From assembly GCA_024138015.1 (NCBI GenBank), contig JAMXBB010000010.1, forward strand, positions 48,348,975 to 48,412,974: 64,000 nucleotides of DNA, in the 5' to 3' direction. The translations under genes and the position numbers were made by a program. Position 1 is the first letter of the stretch. Each line of letters starts with the position of its first letter. Of the stretch, positions 11,584-21,239 are shown piece after piece. A model generated the notes under the pieces. It did not search any database. It was not told where the DNA came from and saw nothing but the letters and a program-made list of their open reading frames with translations. This DNA comes from Lumnitzera littorea. Lineage: Eukaryota; Streptophyta; Magnoliopsida; Myrtales; Combretaceae.

Positions 11584-13152
11584 CCTAAATTGCTAGAGCT
11601 TCTTTCAAGAAGAACGATTGCACCTATCGAATAACCTATGTTCCCAATAAGTAGGTTACCTTGGATTTTGGAGCCGGATAGTAGAGGTTCGTAATTTAAG
11701 GATTCTAGGGAATGTGTTGAAAAGGATTAGCTCATAAAAAGATCAATGGCTTTAATTTAAGATTGAGGATAACATAAATTCCAAAAATCGTAAATAGCAA
11801 CGATGCTTAAATTGCTAGAGTATCATTTGAGAATAACCGAGGTTTCTTGTTGAATAAACTTAGCGCCAAAAAGAGGGATTACTTGCCCTCAAAATTGAGA
11901 ACAGCCAAGGACCGTATTGTCGAGGTTCTGTGAACTTCTATAGCAATGTTGGTTACCAAATAGGATTTGATTATTTGATTTCATGATCAACAATATGCAG
12001 GTTACATAAACTATGGAAGAAAAGAAACGCTAAAAACAAGGATTACTCGGTTTCATATTTTAAAGTCGTGAGGATCCGTCCTCTAAGGATTGCAAAGAAG
12101 TTTTGGAAAAATCAACCCTCTGCAGTAATTGGATTACCAGATTGAGTTACTTGGAATAACAAAAATTCCTAAACTAAAGAGAACCGAGACTCCTAAATTA
12201 CCAAAGCTTCTTTCAAGAAGAACGAATGCACTTATCGGATAGCCTACGTTCCCAATAAGTAGGTTACCTTGGATTTTGGAGCCGGATAGCAGAGGTTCGT
12301 AATTTAAGGAATCTAGGGAACGTGTTGAAAAAGCTTAGCTCATAAAAAGAGGAATCGCTTGAATTTACGATTGAGGTTAACATAAATTCAAAAATCCGTG
12401 GTTAAGGATGGTGCCTAAATTGCTAGAGCTTGTTCTGAGAATAACTGAGGTTTCTTGTTGAAAAAACATAGCGCCTAAAAGAGGGATTACTTGCCCTCAA
12501 AATTGAGAACAGCCGGGGACCGTACTGTCGGGGTTCTGTTAACTTCTATTGCAATGTTGGTCCCCAAATAGGAATTGATTATTTGATTTCACGATCGAGA
12601 ATATCTAAGCTACGTAAACTACAGAAGAAAAGAATCCCTAAAAACAAGGATTACTCGGTTTCATATTTTAGAGTCGTGAGGATTCGTCCTCTAAGGATTG
12701 CAAAGAAGTTTTAGAAAAATCATCACTCTGCAATAATCGGATTACCTGATTGAAATACTTGGAATAACAAGAATTCTTAAACTAAGGAGAACCAGGGCTC
12801 CTAAATTGCCAATGCTTCTTTCAAGAAGAACGAATGCAACTATCAAATAGTCTATGTTCCCAACAAGTAGGTTACCCGGGTTTTAGGAGCCAGATAACAG
12901 AGGTTCGTAATTTAAGCATTTTAGGGAACGTGTTGAAAAGGATTAGCTCATAAAAAGATCAATAGCTTTAATTTAAGATTGAGGATAACATAAATTCCAA
13001 AAGTCATAGATAGCGACGATGCCTAAATTGCCAGAGGATCATCCAAGAATAGCCAAGGTTTCTTGTTCAATAAACTTAGTGCATAAAAGAGGGATTACTT
13101 GCCCTTAAAATTGAGAATAGTTGGGGACCGTACTGTCGGGGTTCTATGAACT
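11584..13152 (+). repeat. 608-bp tandem satellite, block 2 (about 2.6 monomers)
   Basis: It continues block 1 in the same orientation after the solo LTR (CCTAAATTGCTAGAG resumes the monomer). Landmark GTTTCTTG words fall near 11841, 12450 and 13059. It ends abruptly inside a monomer at TATGAACT (13145-13152), a word shared with the adjoining LTR, so the exact edge cannot be assigned within those 8 bases. Confidence 0.95.
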
Positions 13153-13396
13153 GCATTTGTTTGTAATATTGTTTTAGTGTAGGTCTCACGAGCCCACACA
13201 ATTAGTTAATTTATAACATAGAAGAAATTTTAGTTAAATTGCTCTATATTACTTGTCTATGGGCCTAGTGGTAACGTAGAGTGGAAGGAGTTTTGTGTGT
13301 CGTATGAAAGGCCTATGATCAGCAAGGAGGTTAATAATAGACCTTTATACGGTACACGGCGACCTATCATGACAACGATACTGTTGGGTCGTTATA
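13153..13396 (+). repeat. 5' LTR remnant (U5 end only)
   Basis: This is the last ~244 bp of an LTR, ending GGGTCGTTATA just before the PBS. It is the reverse complement of 24588-24833 with roughly a dozen differences, mostly transitions. It is not similar to the end of the 3' LTR at 21239. Similarity to the 24.6 kb LTR extends leftward through TATGAACT (13145-13152) and then stops where satellite begins, so the remainder of this LTR was lost or moved by rearrangement. Confidence 0.85.
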
Positions 13397-13404
13397 GGTT
13401 TAAG

Positions 13405-13415
13405 TGGTATCAGAG
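13405..13415 (+). other. Primer binding site (initiator-Met tRNA type)
   Basis: TGGTATCAGAG matches the usual plant LTR-retrotransposon PBS complementary to the 3' end of initiator methionine tRNA. It lies 8 bp after the LTR end at 13396. Confidence 0.9.
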
Positions 13416-13629
13416 TATTAGGTTTAAACTAACGATAAAGTAAGTAAAACTAGACCCTAGACACTAGGAATCTCCTACCAAGTGAGCAAGAGTGTGGTGA
13501 AATCGGGTTAGGATTTTTAACATATCAAACAAGCGATAAAACTTTCCTAAAAGAATGTATAATCTTTAACAACTCTGTATGGTTGATTAGGATAACGCAA
13601 GTAGGGTTCATCGGAACCTCGTGCTTCTG

Positions 13630-14337
13630 ATGATGCAAGAAGGAGAAACCCTTGTCGAATATCGACAAAGACTTCGGGTGCTATGCGAAGATATGGCCCT
13701 AGTAGGAAGGCTATGTAGGCTAAGAGATGTATGGACATCCTGGAGGGCAAGACTAAGTCTTTATTAGAGAACACGCTATAGGGACATCCTAATCCAGACG
13801 CGTAGATCTGTTTTGTCCAATGTGGAGTTAACCTACATTATGGAAAGGGAAGAAGGGGCTGGTATTGAAGCTGAGATAATATTCTTGGTGCAAGATGGCC
13901 CAAGGATGGCTGCTCCTAGCTTCCAGCACTGGTGTCAACTAGGTCATGGTTATGCCTTAGTGCGTGACCTAAGGGCTGACCACCCTCGAGTAGTCCAGAT
14001 GGATGAACAAAATGGAATACCTCCGCTAGTAGCCCCTGCCAATGTTTACTTTCCTTTTGTAAAGCAAGACACCATTGATATCTATCCTGATGCACTTGAG
14101 TTTGAAGAGGACATAGACATTTTACCTCTTTTTCCAAGAGAGTACCGAATGGAAGTGCCACTCAGGCTAGAACCATGTGAATTTTTGTTGCCCCATGAGC
14201 TGTACCAAGTGGCTTACTGCCCAAGGTTGCCACATAGCCCAGATGAAGGAACCTCAACTCTATTTCTTAGAAGGAGGCTTCGACAAGCAGGTTGGTTAGA
14301 TGATGATGAAGTCGGACCTTCTACGAGGCATGATTAG
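13630..14337 (+). pseudogene. Unrecognised leader-region ORF of the chromovirus, one in-frame stop
   Basis: A reading frame between the PBS and gag. It is open from after the TAG at 13588-13590; the first ATG is 13630, and one stop interrupts it at 13765-13767. The downstream part from about 13813 is open for 174 codons and has the mixed composition of a real protein, not a repeat: an acidic middle (EFEEDIDILPLFPREYR), a basic stretch (FLRRRLRQAGW) and a terminal DDDEVGPSTRHD. No zinc knuckle, protease or membrane segment is visible. It is in the same frame number as gag, but about 400 bp with stops separates them, so it is not simply the gag N-terminus. Tekay-type elements normally start with gag. 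The frame could be an extra ORF, captured host sequence or a rearranged gag piece. I do not recognise the product. Confidence 0.5.
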
Positions 14338-14741
14338 TCAAGGATGACTTGAACCTTCGAAGTGTTTCCAATATTATTATTATGGTGTTGATGTTATTGT
14401 GTAGTGAAGTTGTCTGTATCGTGTTGTGTGTACTTTTCAAATTATGGTTGTATTGAATTTCAAATTCCAGTAATTGTAGGAAACATGTATAAGTTCGAAA
14501 GGAATTATATCTAAACCTTATGTATGTTTGGAGAATTAATGAAAGGACTTCTTATGTGTGTTTATTTTACTTGATCTTGTTTTGGATGATACAATTAAGG
14601 AGAAGTGTCTTATAAGGGATGAATTGAATCAAGATGATATGGTTTCAAGTGATAAAAATTGATTTATTGAATGAATTGTAGATTGAATTAAGTTGAACCT
14701 AACTCTAAAAACCATATTTTCAGTAAACATAGGCGCAGGAG
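14338..14741 (+). other. Untranslated leader between the unknown ORF and gag
   Basis: AT-rich, with no open frame of note. This is where the element's leader and any packaging signal would be expected, but nothing specific can be recognised. Confidence 0.5.
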
Positions 14742-16098
14742 ATGACTTCCTATAGAAAGAGCACCACCAAAACAACACCCGAGACAAGACGTACTGATTG
14801 ATAGGATGGAGGAGATTTTAATGGCTATACAAGCAAATAATGCCTTGTTAAGGACTTTTCTGGAGAGGAACCAAGCACCTCCACCACTAGCACCACAGGA
14901 GCGAGTCCCTCAAATGCCTGTACCACTACCTGTGGATATGGAAGGCCAATTTGCAACAGCGCCACCATCGCCACCAATGCCTCCACCACCGTCGGTAAGG
15001 TTAGTAAGAGACCCTTACCCAGTTCATCATAAGCCTCGACCACTGAGGAACCTATTGCCAGAATTTCTGAAGTGCAATAGATATTTTGATGGGAATGCAA
15101 GTCGGCCCAATGAGGCTGAGGATTGGCTGATGCAGGTTGAGAAATCTTTTGAGGCTTTTGAAGTGCCGCACCACTTGAGAATGACTTATGATACTTATTT
15201 ACTCCGATTGAGAGTGAGGACTTGGTGGGAAACCAAGAGAGGGAATCTACCACAACCTATTACATGGGGGGATTTTCGAGAGGAGTTTTTGAGGCACTAC
15301 TTTCCCGAGAGTTTACGGGTAAAGTATAGTGATGAGTTGTTTGGAATCAGAAGAGGAAATCGTACTCTTGAGCAGTATGAAGCGGATTTCACCCGCTTAC
15401 TCCAATTTGCTCCACCTAAATATCACGACAGTGATTGGATGAAGAAACAAATTTTTATGAGGGGAGTAGACCTCGAGTTGAAAAGGAAGGTTTTGGAATT
15501 TCAATCGAGGACCTTCAATGAAGTAGTTGAAAAGGCTAAAGTATTGGAAACTACAAAAAGATAAGGAGAAGAAATGTTAAAGCCAAAAGTTACTGTTTTT
15601 AGCAAAAGACTGTTTAAAGGACTAGGAAGCTCAAGTTCTAAGGTGAGGAAAATTTTAAGACCCCATAAGGTGATCCAAAAGAAGAACTGGAATGGAAAGG
15701 TGATATGTTGGAAGTGTAGAGGGAACCACTATACACGTAAATGTGCTTAACTCCGAAACAAATGTTATTTTTGTGGAGATGGGAACCATGTAGTAGCAGA
15801 TTATCCAAAGAGGACTGCTACTGCTTGTTTCATCTGTAAACAACCAGGACATTTTGCTAACAACTGTCCTCAGTGCTAAAATGCCACTATGCAGACTGCA
15901 GGGTGCCCCGGGATGGGGAAAGTTGTTGGAGGAAATGGGCAGATATCTGGAGCTATGAATGCTGCAAGAGTCTACAACTTGGAAGGAGGATGGGAGTATG
16001 AAGAATGCCCTGAGGAGGAGGTCATTTATTATGAAAAGGTAAAAGATGTTATAGATATAGAGCTGATTACAGGTATGTTACTGAAACTTTCATTTTAA
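14742..16098 (+). pseudogene. gag: gag: capsid-like domain plus zinc knuckles, broken
   Basis: An ATG at 14742 is a plausible original start, but its frame stops near 14800 and gag continues in another frame from 14806, so an indel lies between. The 14806-15564 part (252 codons) has a proline-rich N-terminus, then the retrotransposon gag core: AEDWLMQVEKSFEAF, WWETKRG, TWGDFREEFLRHYFPESLR, LEQYEADFTRLLQFAP. A TAA stops it at 15562. The same frame continues with CCHC knuckles CWKCRGNHYTRKC (from 15706), CYFCGDGNHVVADYP (final Cys replaced by Tyr) and CFICKQPGHFANNC, interrupted by TAA at 15748 and 15877, then runs to 16098. The product would form the particle shell and bind element RNA. It cannot now be made intact. 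Confidence 0.88.
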
Positions 16099-16099
16099 G

Positions 16100-18190
16100 T
16101 TGAGTCGTATGATAGAAGTATATTTTAGTATGAAAAGACTAAAAGTGTTTAACTTAGTAACAAAAATTTTAGAACTCAATAATTATACCTTGCGAAAACT
16201 CAACCTTAAATTCAATTCAAGGAACGTTGATATAAAAGGACTTTTAGTGTACACCATGTTTGACATCGGAGCGACTCATTCATTCATTTCCCCCAAAGTG
16301 GTACAAAGAATTAAACTGCCTCTGACCGTCACCAAATCAAGTTTCAGTGTACAGACTCTTACAGGAAGTGTGGTTACTACAAAGGAAATGGTGAAGAAAT
16401 GCTCATTCAGCATACAAGGCCACGAGAGTATGATGGATCTTATCGTTCTCGATCTGGGCAAGTACGAAATGATTATGGGTATGAATTGGATGATGTCATG
16501 TGGAGCTACAGTTGATTGCAAGAAGAAGAAAGTGTACTTTAGGGACTTAAAAGGATCTAAGGTGGAATTTCAAGCAAAGTCGACAGTAGTGGGGAAACAT
16601 GAACTAAGCTCTTTCGAGTTAATGAACTCAATTGAGGTTGAATCAGAAAGGTTAAGGATAGAAGATATCCAAGTAGTGAACCAGTTCCCTAATGTGTTTC
16701 CGGAAGAACTATCGAGATTACCACTTAAGAGAGAGATTGATTTCGCCATTGATTTAATGGCCGGGATCAAACCAATTTCTAAGGCTCCATGTAGGATGGC
16801 TCCAATAGAGTTAAAAGAACTAAAGAGGCAACTTCAGGAGTTATTGGACCAAGGGTTCATTAGACCAAGTGTCTCACCTTGGGGAGCACCTGTCTTGTTT
16901 GTTAAAAAGAAGGATGGTTCTCTTAGACTCTGTATCGACTACAGGGAGTTGAACCGAGTCACTGTAAAGAATAAGTATCCTTTGCCCCGTATTGACGATC
17001 TGTTCGATCAATTACAAGGTGCAAGTGTGTTTTCCCATATTGATCTAAGATCGGGTTATCAACAATTGAGGATCAAACTAGAGGATGTGCCTAAGATAGC
17101 ATTTAGAACGATGTATGGACACTATGAGTTTCTGGTGATGCCATTTGGATTGACTAATGCACTAGCAGTGTTCATGGATTTGATGAACAGAGTGTTTAGA
17201 GCATATTTGGACAAATGCGTAATTGTGTTCATTGACGACATCTTGGTATATTCGTCAACCCCAGAACAACATCAAGAACACTTGAGGTTGGTTTTGCAAA
17301 CCTTAAGAGAACACAAGCTATATGCTAAGTTGCCCAAGTGTGATTTTTGGTTGAGAGAGATATCCTTTTTGGGACATGTTATTTCGAGAGAAGTCATAAA
17401 AGTGGACTCAAAAAAGATAAGAGCTATCATTGATTGGAAAAGACCTGAAACTGTTACAGAAGTGCGAAGTTTTCTTAGTTTGGCTGGATATTATCGAAAA
17501 TTTGTGAAGGATTTTTCAAAGATTGCTAAACCACTTACTCAACTAACTCAAAAGAATGAGAAATTTATATGGAATGAGAAAAGAGAAGAAAGTTTCCAAG
17601 AACCGAAGAACCATTTAATTTCAGCACCGGTTTTGGTCTTACCCAACAATGAAGAACCTTTTTCAGTGTATAGTGATGCTTCTAAGAATGGTTTAGGGTG
17701 CATATTGATGCAAAATAGAAAAGTGATTGCTTATGCTTCACTGCAGTTATGACCGCATGAGCAGAATTACCCTACACATGACCTGGAATTGGCAGCTATA
17801 GTGTTTGCACTAAAGCTATGGAGGCATTACTTATATGGTGTTAAGTGTGAAATTTACACCGACCACAAGAGCCTAAAATATTTGTTCACTCAAAAGGAGT
17901 TGAACATAAGACAACGATGGTGGTTAGAGTTGATAAAGGACTATATTCTCAACATCAACTACTACCCTGGGAGAGTGAATGCGGTAGCAGACGCTTTAAG
18001 CCAAAAGAATCATGTTGAAGTTGTATCTCTGCTTACTGAACAAAGAGAATTAATTAAAGAGTTTGAGAAAATGAATTTGGAATTTGCGTGGCATGTGGCA
18101 GATGCCGAGTTGTCAAGTTTAGCTCTTGAGCCGACACTACAAGAAAGAGTTCGAGAAGCACAGCAAGAGGATCCTACTCTACACATGTAA
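16100..18190 (+). pseudogene. pol: pol, N-terminal half: protease, reverse transcriptase, RNase H
   Basis: Open 16100-17752, then the same frame reopens to 18190 after a TGA at 17750. Protease: FDIGATHSFIS with Asp at about residue 55; the canonical D-T/S-G-A has Ile at the second place, which should disable it. RT: FIRPSVSPWGAPVLFVKKKDG, then SHIDLRSGYQQ (Asp about 315) and VFIDDILVYS (Asp-Asp about 379-380), so the catalytic aspartates are kept. RNase H starts at YSDASKNGLGCIL (Asp about 526) and continues past the stop as EQNYPTHDLELAAIVFALK, YTDHKSL and ADALSQ. The spacer between the zinc knuckles and protease looks about 100-170 bp longer than usual and AT-rich. The upstream join to gag changes frame near 16.1 kb. 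A frameshift near 18190 ends this half. Confidence 0.93.
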
Positions 18191-19617
18191 GGGAGCAAAT
18201 GATAATGGGAAGGTATACAGACTTTAGTCATGATGAGGATGGAATGATTTGAATGAAAGGACGTCTGTGTGTACCTAATAATCTTGAGCTAAGAAAAGAA
18301 ATTTTAAGGGAAGCTCACTATTCTAGATATACTGTACACCCTGGAGGAACCAAGATGTACCGGGATCTCAAGAAGAATTTTTGGTGGAGTAGGATGAAAC
18401 AGGATGTAGCAAATTTTGTGCTCAAATGTGACACTTATCAAAGAGTTAAGGCCGAGCATCAAAGACCAGGAGGATTGTTGCAACCATTGTCCATTCCTAA
18501 ATGGAAATGGGACCAAATCACTATGGACTTCGTGTGTAGATTGCCCAAAACGACAGCAAGCCATGATGCGGTATAGCTGATAGTGGATCGACTCACAAAG
18601 TCAGCACACTTTGTACCCGTCAACATGACTTATCCCCTAGAAAAGTGGGCTCGAATATATCTAAGGGAGATAGTACGTTTGCATGGAGTGCCTGCTGGAA
18701 TAGTTTCCGATAGAGATCCAAGGTTTGTGTCTAATTTTTGGAGAAGTTTACAAAAAGTGTTGGGGACAAACTTAAAGTTCAGTACGGCTTATCACCCCCA
18801 AACAGATGGACAGTCTGAGAGAACAACTCAAACTTTAGAAGACATGCTTCGAGCTTGTGTTATAGAGTTTAAAGGAAATTAGGATTCTCACTTACCATTA
18901 GTGGAGTTTGCATATAACAATAGTTACCATTCATCCATCCAGATGCCACCATATGAAGCATTGTATGGAAGGAGATGCTGATCCCCATTATTCTGGGATG
19001 ATGTGGAAAAGGCAGCTCTAGGATTAGATTTAGTGCAAGAAGCAGCTGAAAAGGTGGCTATCATTAAAAAGCAAATGAAAGAAGCCCAAGACAGACAAAA
19101 GAGTTGGGCAGACTTAAAGAGAAGAGAATTGGAGTTCGGTGTAGGAGATCATGTGTTCTTAAAAGTAAGACCGATTAAGAGCATTCATCGAGTGAGGACT
19201 CAAGGGAAATTAAGCCCTAGATACATTGGACCCTTTGAAATCCTTGAGCGAGTAGGAAACCTCGCGTACCGTTTGGCATTACCACCAAACTTGGCTGGAA
19301 TACATAATGTGTTCCACGTATCAGTGCTAAGGAGATATGTACCCGACCCTGATAATGTAATCAAACTGGAGCCAATACAACTTAAAGGAAACCTGACTTA
19401 TGAAGAACACCTAGTTCAAATCACTGATAGTAAAGTTCAAAAGTTGAGGAACAAGGAAATAAGATATGTCAAGCTACTTTGGAGAAACCATGAAAAGGAA
19501 GAGGCCACTTGGGAAGTTGAGGAAGAAGTAAAGCGAAAGTGCCCTCAATTGTTTGAAATTCCAGGTATGTCTTTAAGTTTTGAGGACAAAACTTATTTTA
19601 AGGGGGGAAGGATGTAA
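18191..19617 (+). pseudogene. pol: pol, C-terminal half: integrase and chromodomain-like tail
   Basis: One frame from about 18195 to 19617, interrupted by TGA 18250, TAG 18574, TAG 18880 and TGA 18979. Zinc-binding HHCC region: HYSRYTVHPGG, then LKCDTYQRVK, where the last Cys is Tyr. Catalytic DDE core: MDFVCRLP, then IVSDRDPRFVSNFW, then HPQTDGQSERTTQTLEDML, so all three acidic residues are present. GPFEILERVGNLAYRLALP and NVFHVSVLRRYVPDP are the usual C-terminal integrase features. The end (VKLLWRNHEKEEATWEVEEE) is a Tekay-type group II chromodomain, a family thought to steer insertion to heterochromatin; that fits the satellite setting but is inference here. The stop codon at 19615-19617 lies inside the 3' LTR, so the coding end overlaps the PPT. 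Confidence 0.93.
19600..19612 (+). other. Polypurine tract
   Basis: AAGGGGGGAAGGA directly precedes the TGTAAACCC start of the 3' LTR, the expected position for the plus-strand primer. Confidence 0.92.
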
Positions 19618-21239
19618 ACCCTACTTTTAGTGGGCTTAAACATTTGAATTAAGAGTACTTTCTGAACGTTCCCAAAGATCAACTAAACCAAAAACCTGAG
19701 TTTATATTTAGAAACAAATTAAATTTTTACAATTCAAAAGCCAATTGTTGATAAAACCCGAGCTTGAAGAACTGCAAGCTTTAAAGTTACTTAAAACCCT
19801 AAACCTTAAAACCATTAAGGAATTTTAACCCTAAATAATTAATCGATAATTTAATTTGAATAATTTTATTCAACTTTAGAAAATTTCACAATTCTACAAA
19901 AATCAAATCATAAATTACAAAACAATGTAAGATAAAAATCCTAAAACAATTTTCTATAAGACTATGCCCTTATCCTCATGTATAAGCCTTACACATAAAT
20001 AAGTAGACCAACCAATCACCTTAGATAACTTATCAATTGAGAGTTGGAATCATTTATCAATTGATAACTTATCAAAATCTAGTGATAAGACAATCTCCTT
20101 ATCACCTCTTCACTTATACTACATATGGACAATTTTTCACAAGAATTCATAAGCTTAACTTTAATAAATGAGACAAGACCACTCCATGGCCTAAAAAGAC
20201 TTCCAATGGCAGATTTGGACAAGGGAGAAAGGGTAGCTTTGCAAAATGTTGAAAGGGGTATTTTTGGAAAAAGTTTTCCTAATCCTTAACGTATTTTGTA
20301 CAATTTTGATAAGAGTCGCAGTGCTAAAAATGATATTTTATCGTTAAGGTAAAGTTAGCATGGGTTCTCAACTTGATAGCGAGAGGACTCACTTTATTGT
20401 TCCTGTAAGGCCTTGGTTAATTTAGATTTATGAGATGGACTTGCAAGTTTGTGCCCGAAGGGCCTTAGAGGGTGGATAGTCCTAGTTTGGAATCCCCCTA
20501 TTTGAATTGAAATCTTTTCTTGGCTATGGTAATAGTCGAGTGCAGCTTAGTGGGGTGAGGCCCCTAGGTAGCCTTATGCGGATAAGCTAAGGTATCCTGT
20601 GCAGGTAAGTATAAGGGGTAATCAAAGTGTAGACGATGTAATTCTACACCTTCCATAGTTCCGGACTCCCATGGATGTGTTGCTTGCATTTATCATGCCT
20701 ACATTCATTTTATATGTAGATAGCTTGCTTGCATGTGTGATAATAATGTGTGATAACTTGCTTGAACGATGATGGTGAGGAACGAACTCAGTGAGCTGTT
20801 ATATGCTCACTCTCTCATAGTTTCTTTTACAGATTTACTTACATTAGGATTAGGATAAGTCTCGAGTGCCAAGTATGAGATGAAAATATATATCTTAGTA
20901 TTAGGAATAGTTGAGTATTCTTTAGATAATACATAAGCAACCTTTGTTGATAATTTAATTTTTCTTGTATTTCTTTTATAATATTGACGTATCCAATCTT
21001 ATTATTTGGTAAAGGATACCGATTCTCTCCGGTTCTGAGAAACTATAGGATATTAGACACCCATAGTTTTTTATCTTTGTATTTTACAGTAAATTACTTA
21101 CTTAAAAATTAGTAACCTTAGTAATTAATTATTTAGAGTCTTACAATCTCTGACTTGTAAGGCGCTTTTCATATCGTAAGTGCACATATGTTATGGAAAT
21201 TTTAGGTAATCCTACTAAGCACCCTTTAGAGTCGTGACA
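19613..21239 (+). repeat. 3' LTR of the chromovirus (1627 bp)
   Basis: It begins TGTAAACCCTAC after the PPT and ends GTCGTGACA. Its first ~630 bp and last ~410 bp are the reverse complement of parts of the 6.9-11.6 kb solo LTR, but its centre (about 20.24-20.83 kb) is different from that LTR's 2.7-kb centre. Its U5 end does not match the 5' LTR stump at 13153-13396, so the two LTRs of this element are of different subfamilies. It holds many AAACCCTAA-type telo-box words near its start and no open frame of note. Confidence 0.85.

Larger units (their letters stand above)
13145..21239 (+). mobile_element. Decayed Ty3/gypsy chromovirus (Tekay/Del-like), 5'-truncated
   Basis: The order is 5' LTR stump, initiator-Met-type PBS, leader frame, gag, protease, reverse transcriptase, RNase H, integrase, C-terminal chromodomain-like segment, PPT and 3' LTR. 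Protease-RT-RNaseH-integrase order is diagnostic of Ty3/gypsy. The C-terminal EEHLVQITDSKVQKLRNKEI / LLWRNHEKEEATWEVEEE signature matches my knowledge of Tekay/Del chromoviruses. It cannot be autonomous: at least six stops interrupt pol, gag is broken and the 5' LTR is cut to about 250 bp. The left edge has no target duplication with the right edge; it is a microhomology junction. The right edge (TGACA, 21239) abuts satellite in the opposite orientation to the left flank. Confidence 0.93.

Noticed and set aside
13916..14161. Reverse frames opposite the leader ORF, gag and pol (for example 14161-13916, 15253-14825, 18564-18304)
   Set aside because: Shadows of the forward coding frames; no domains of their own.
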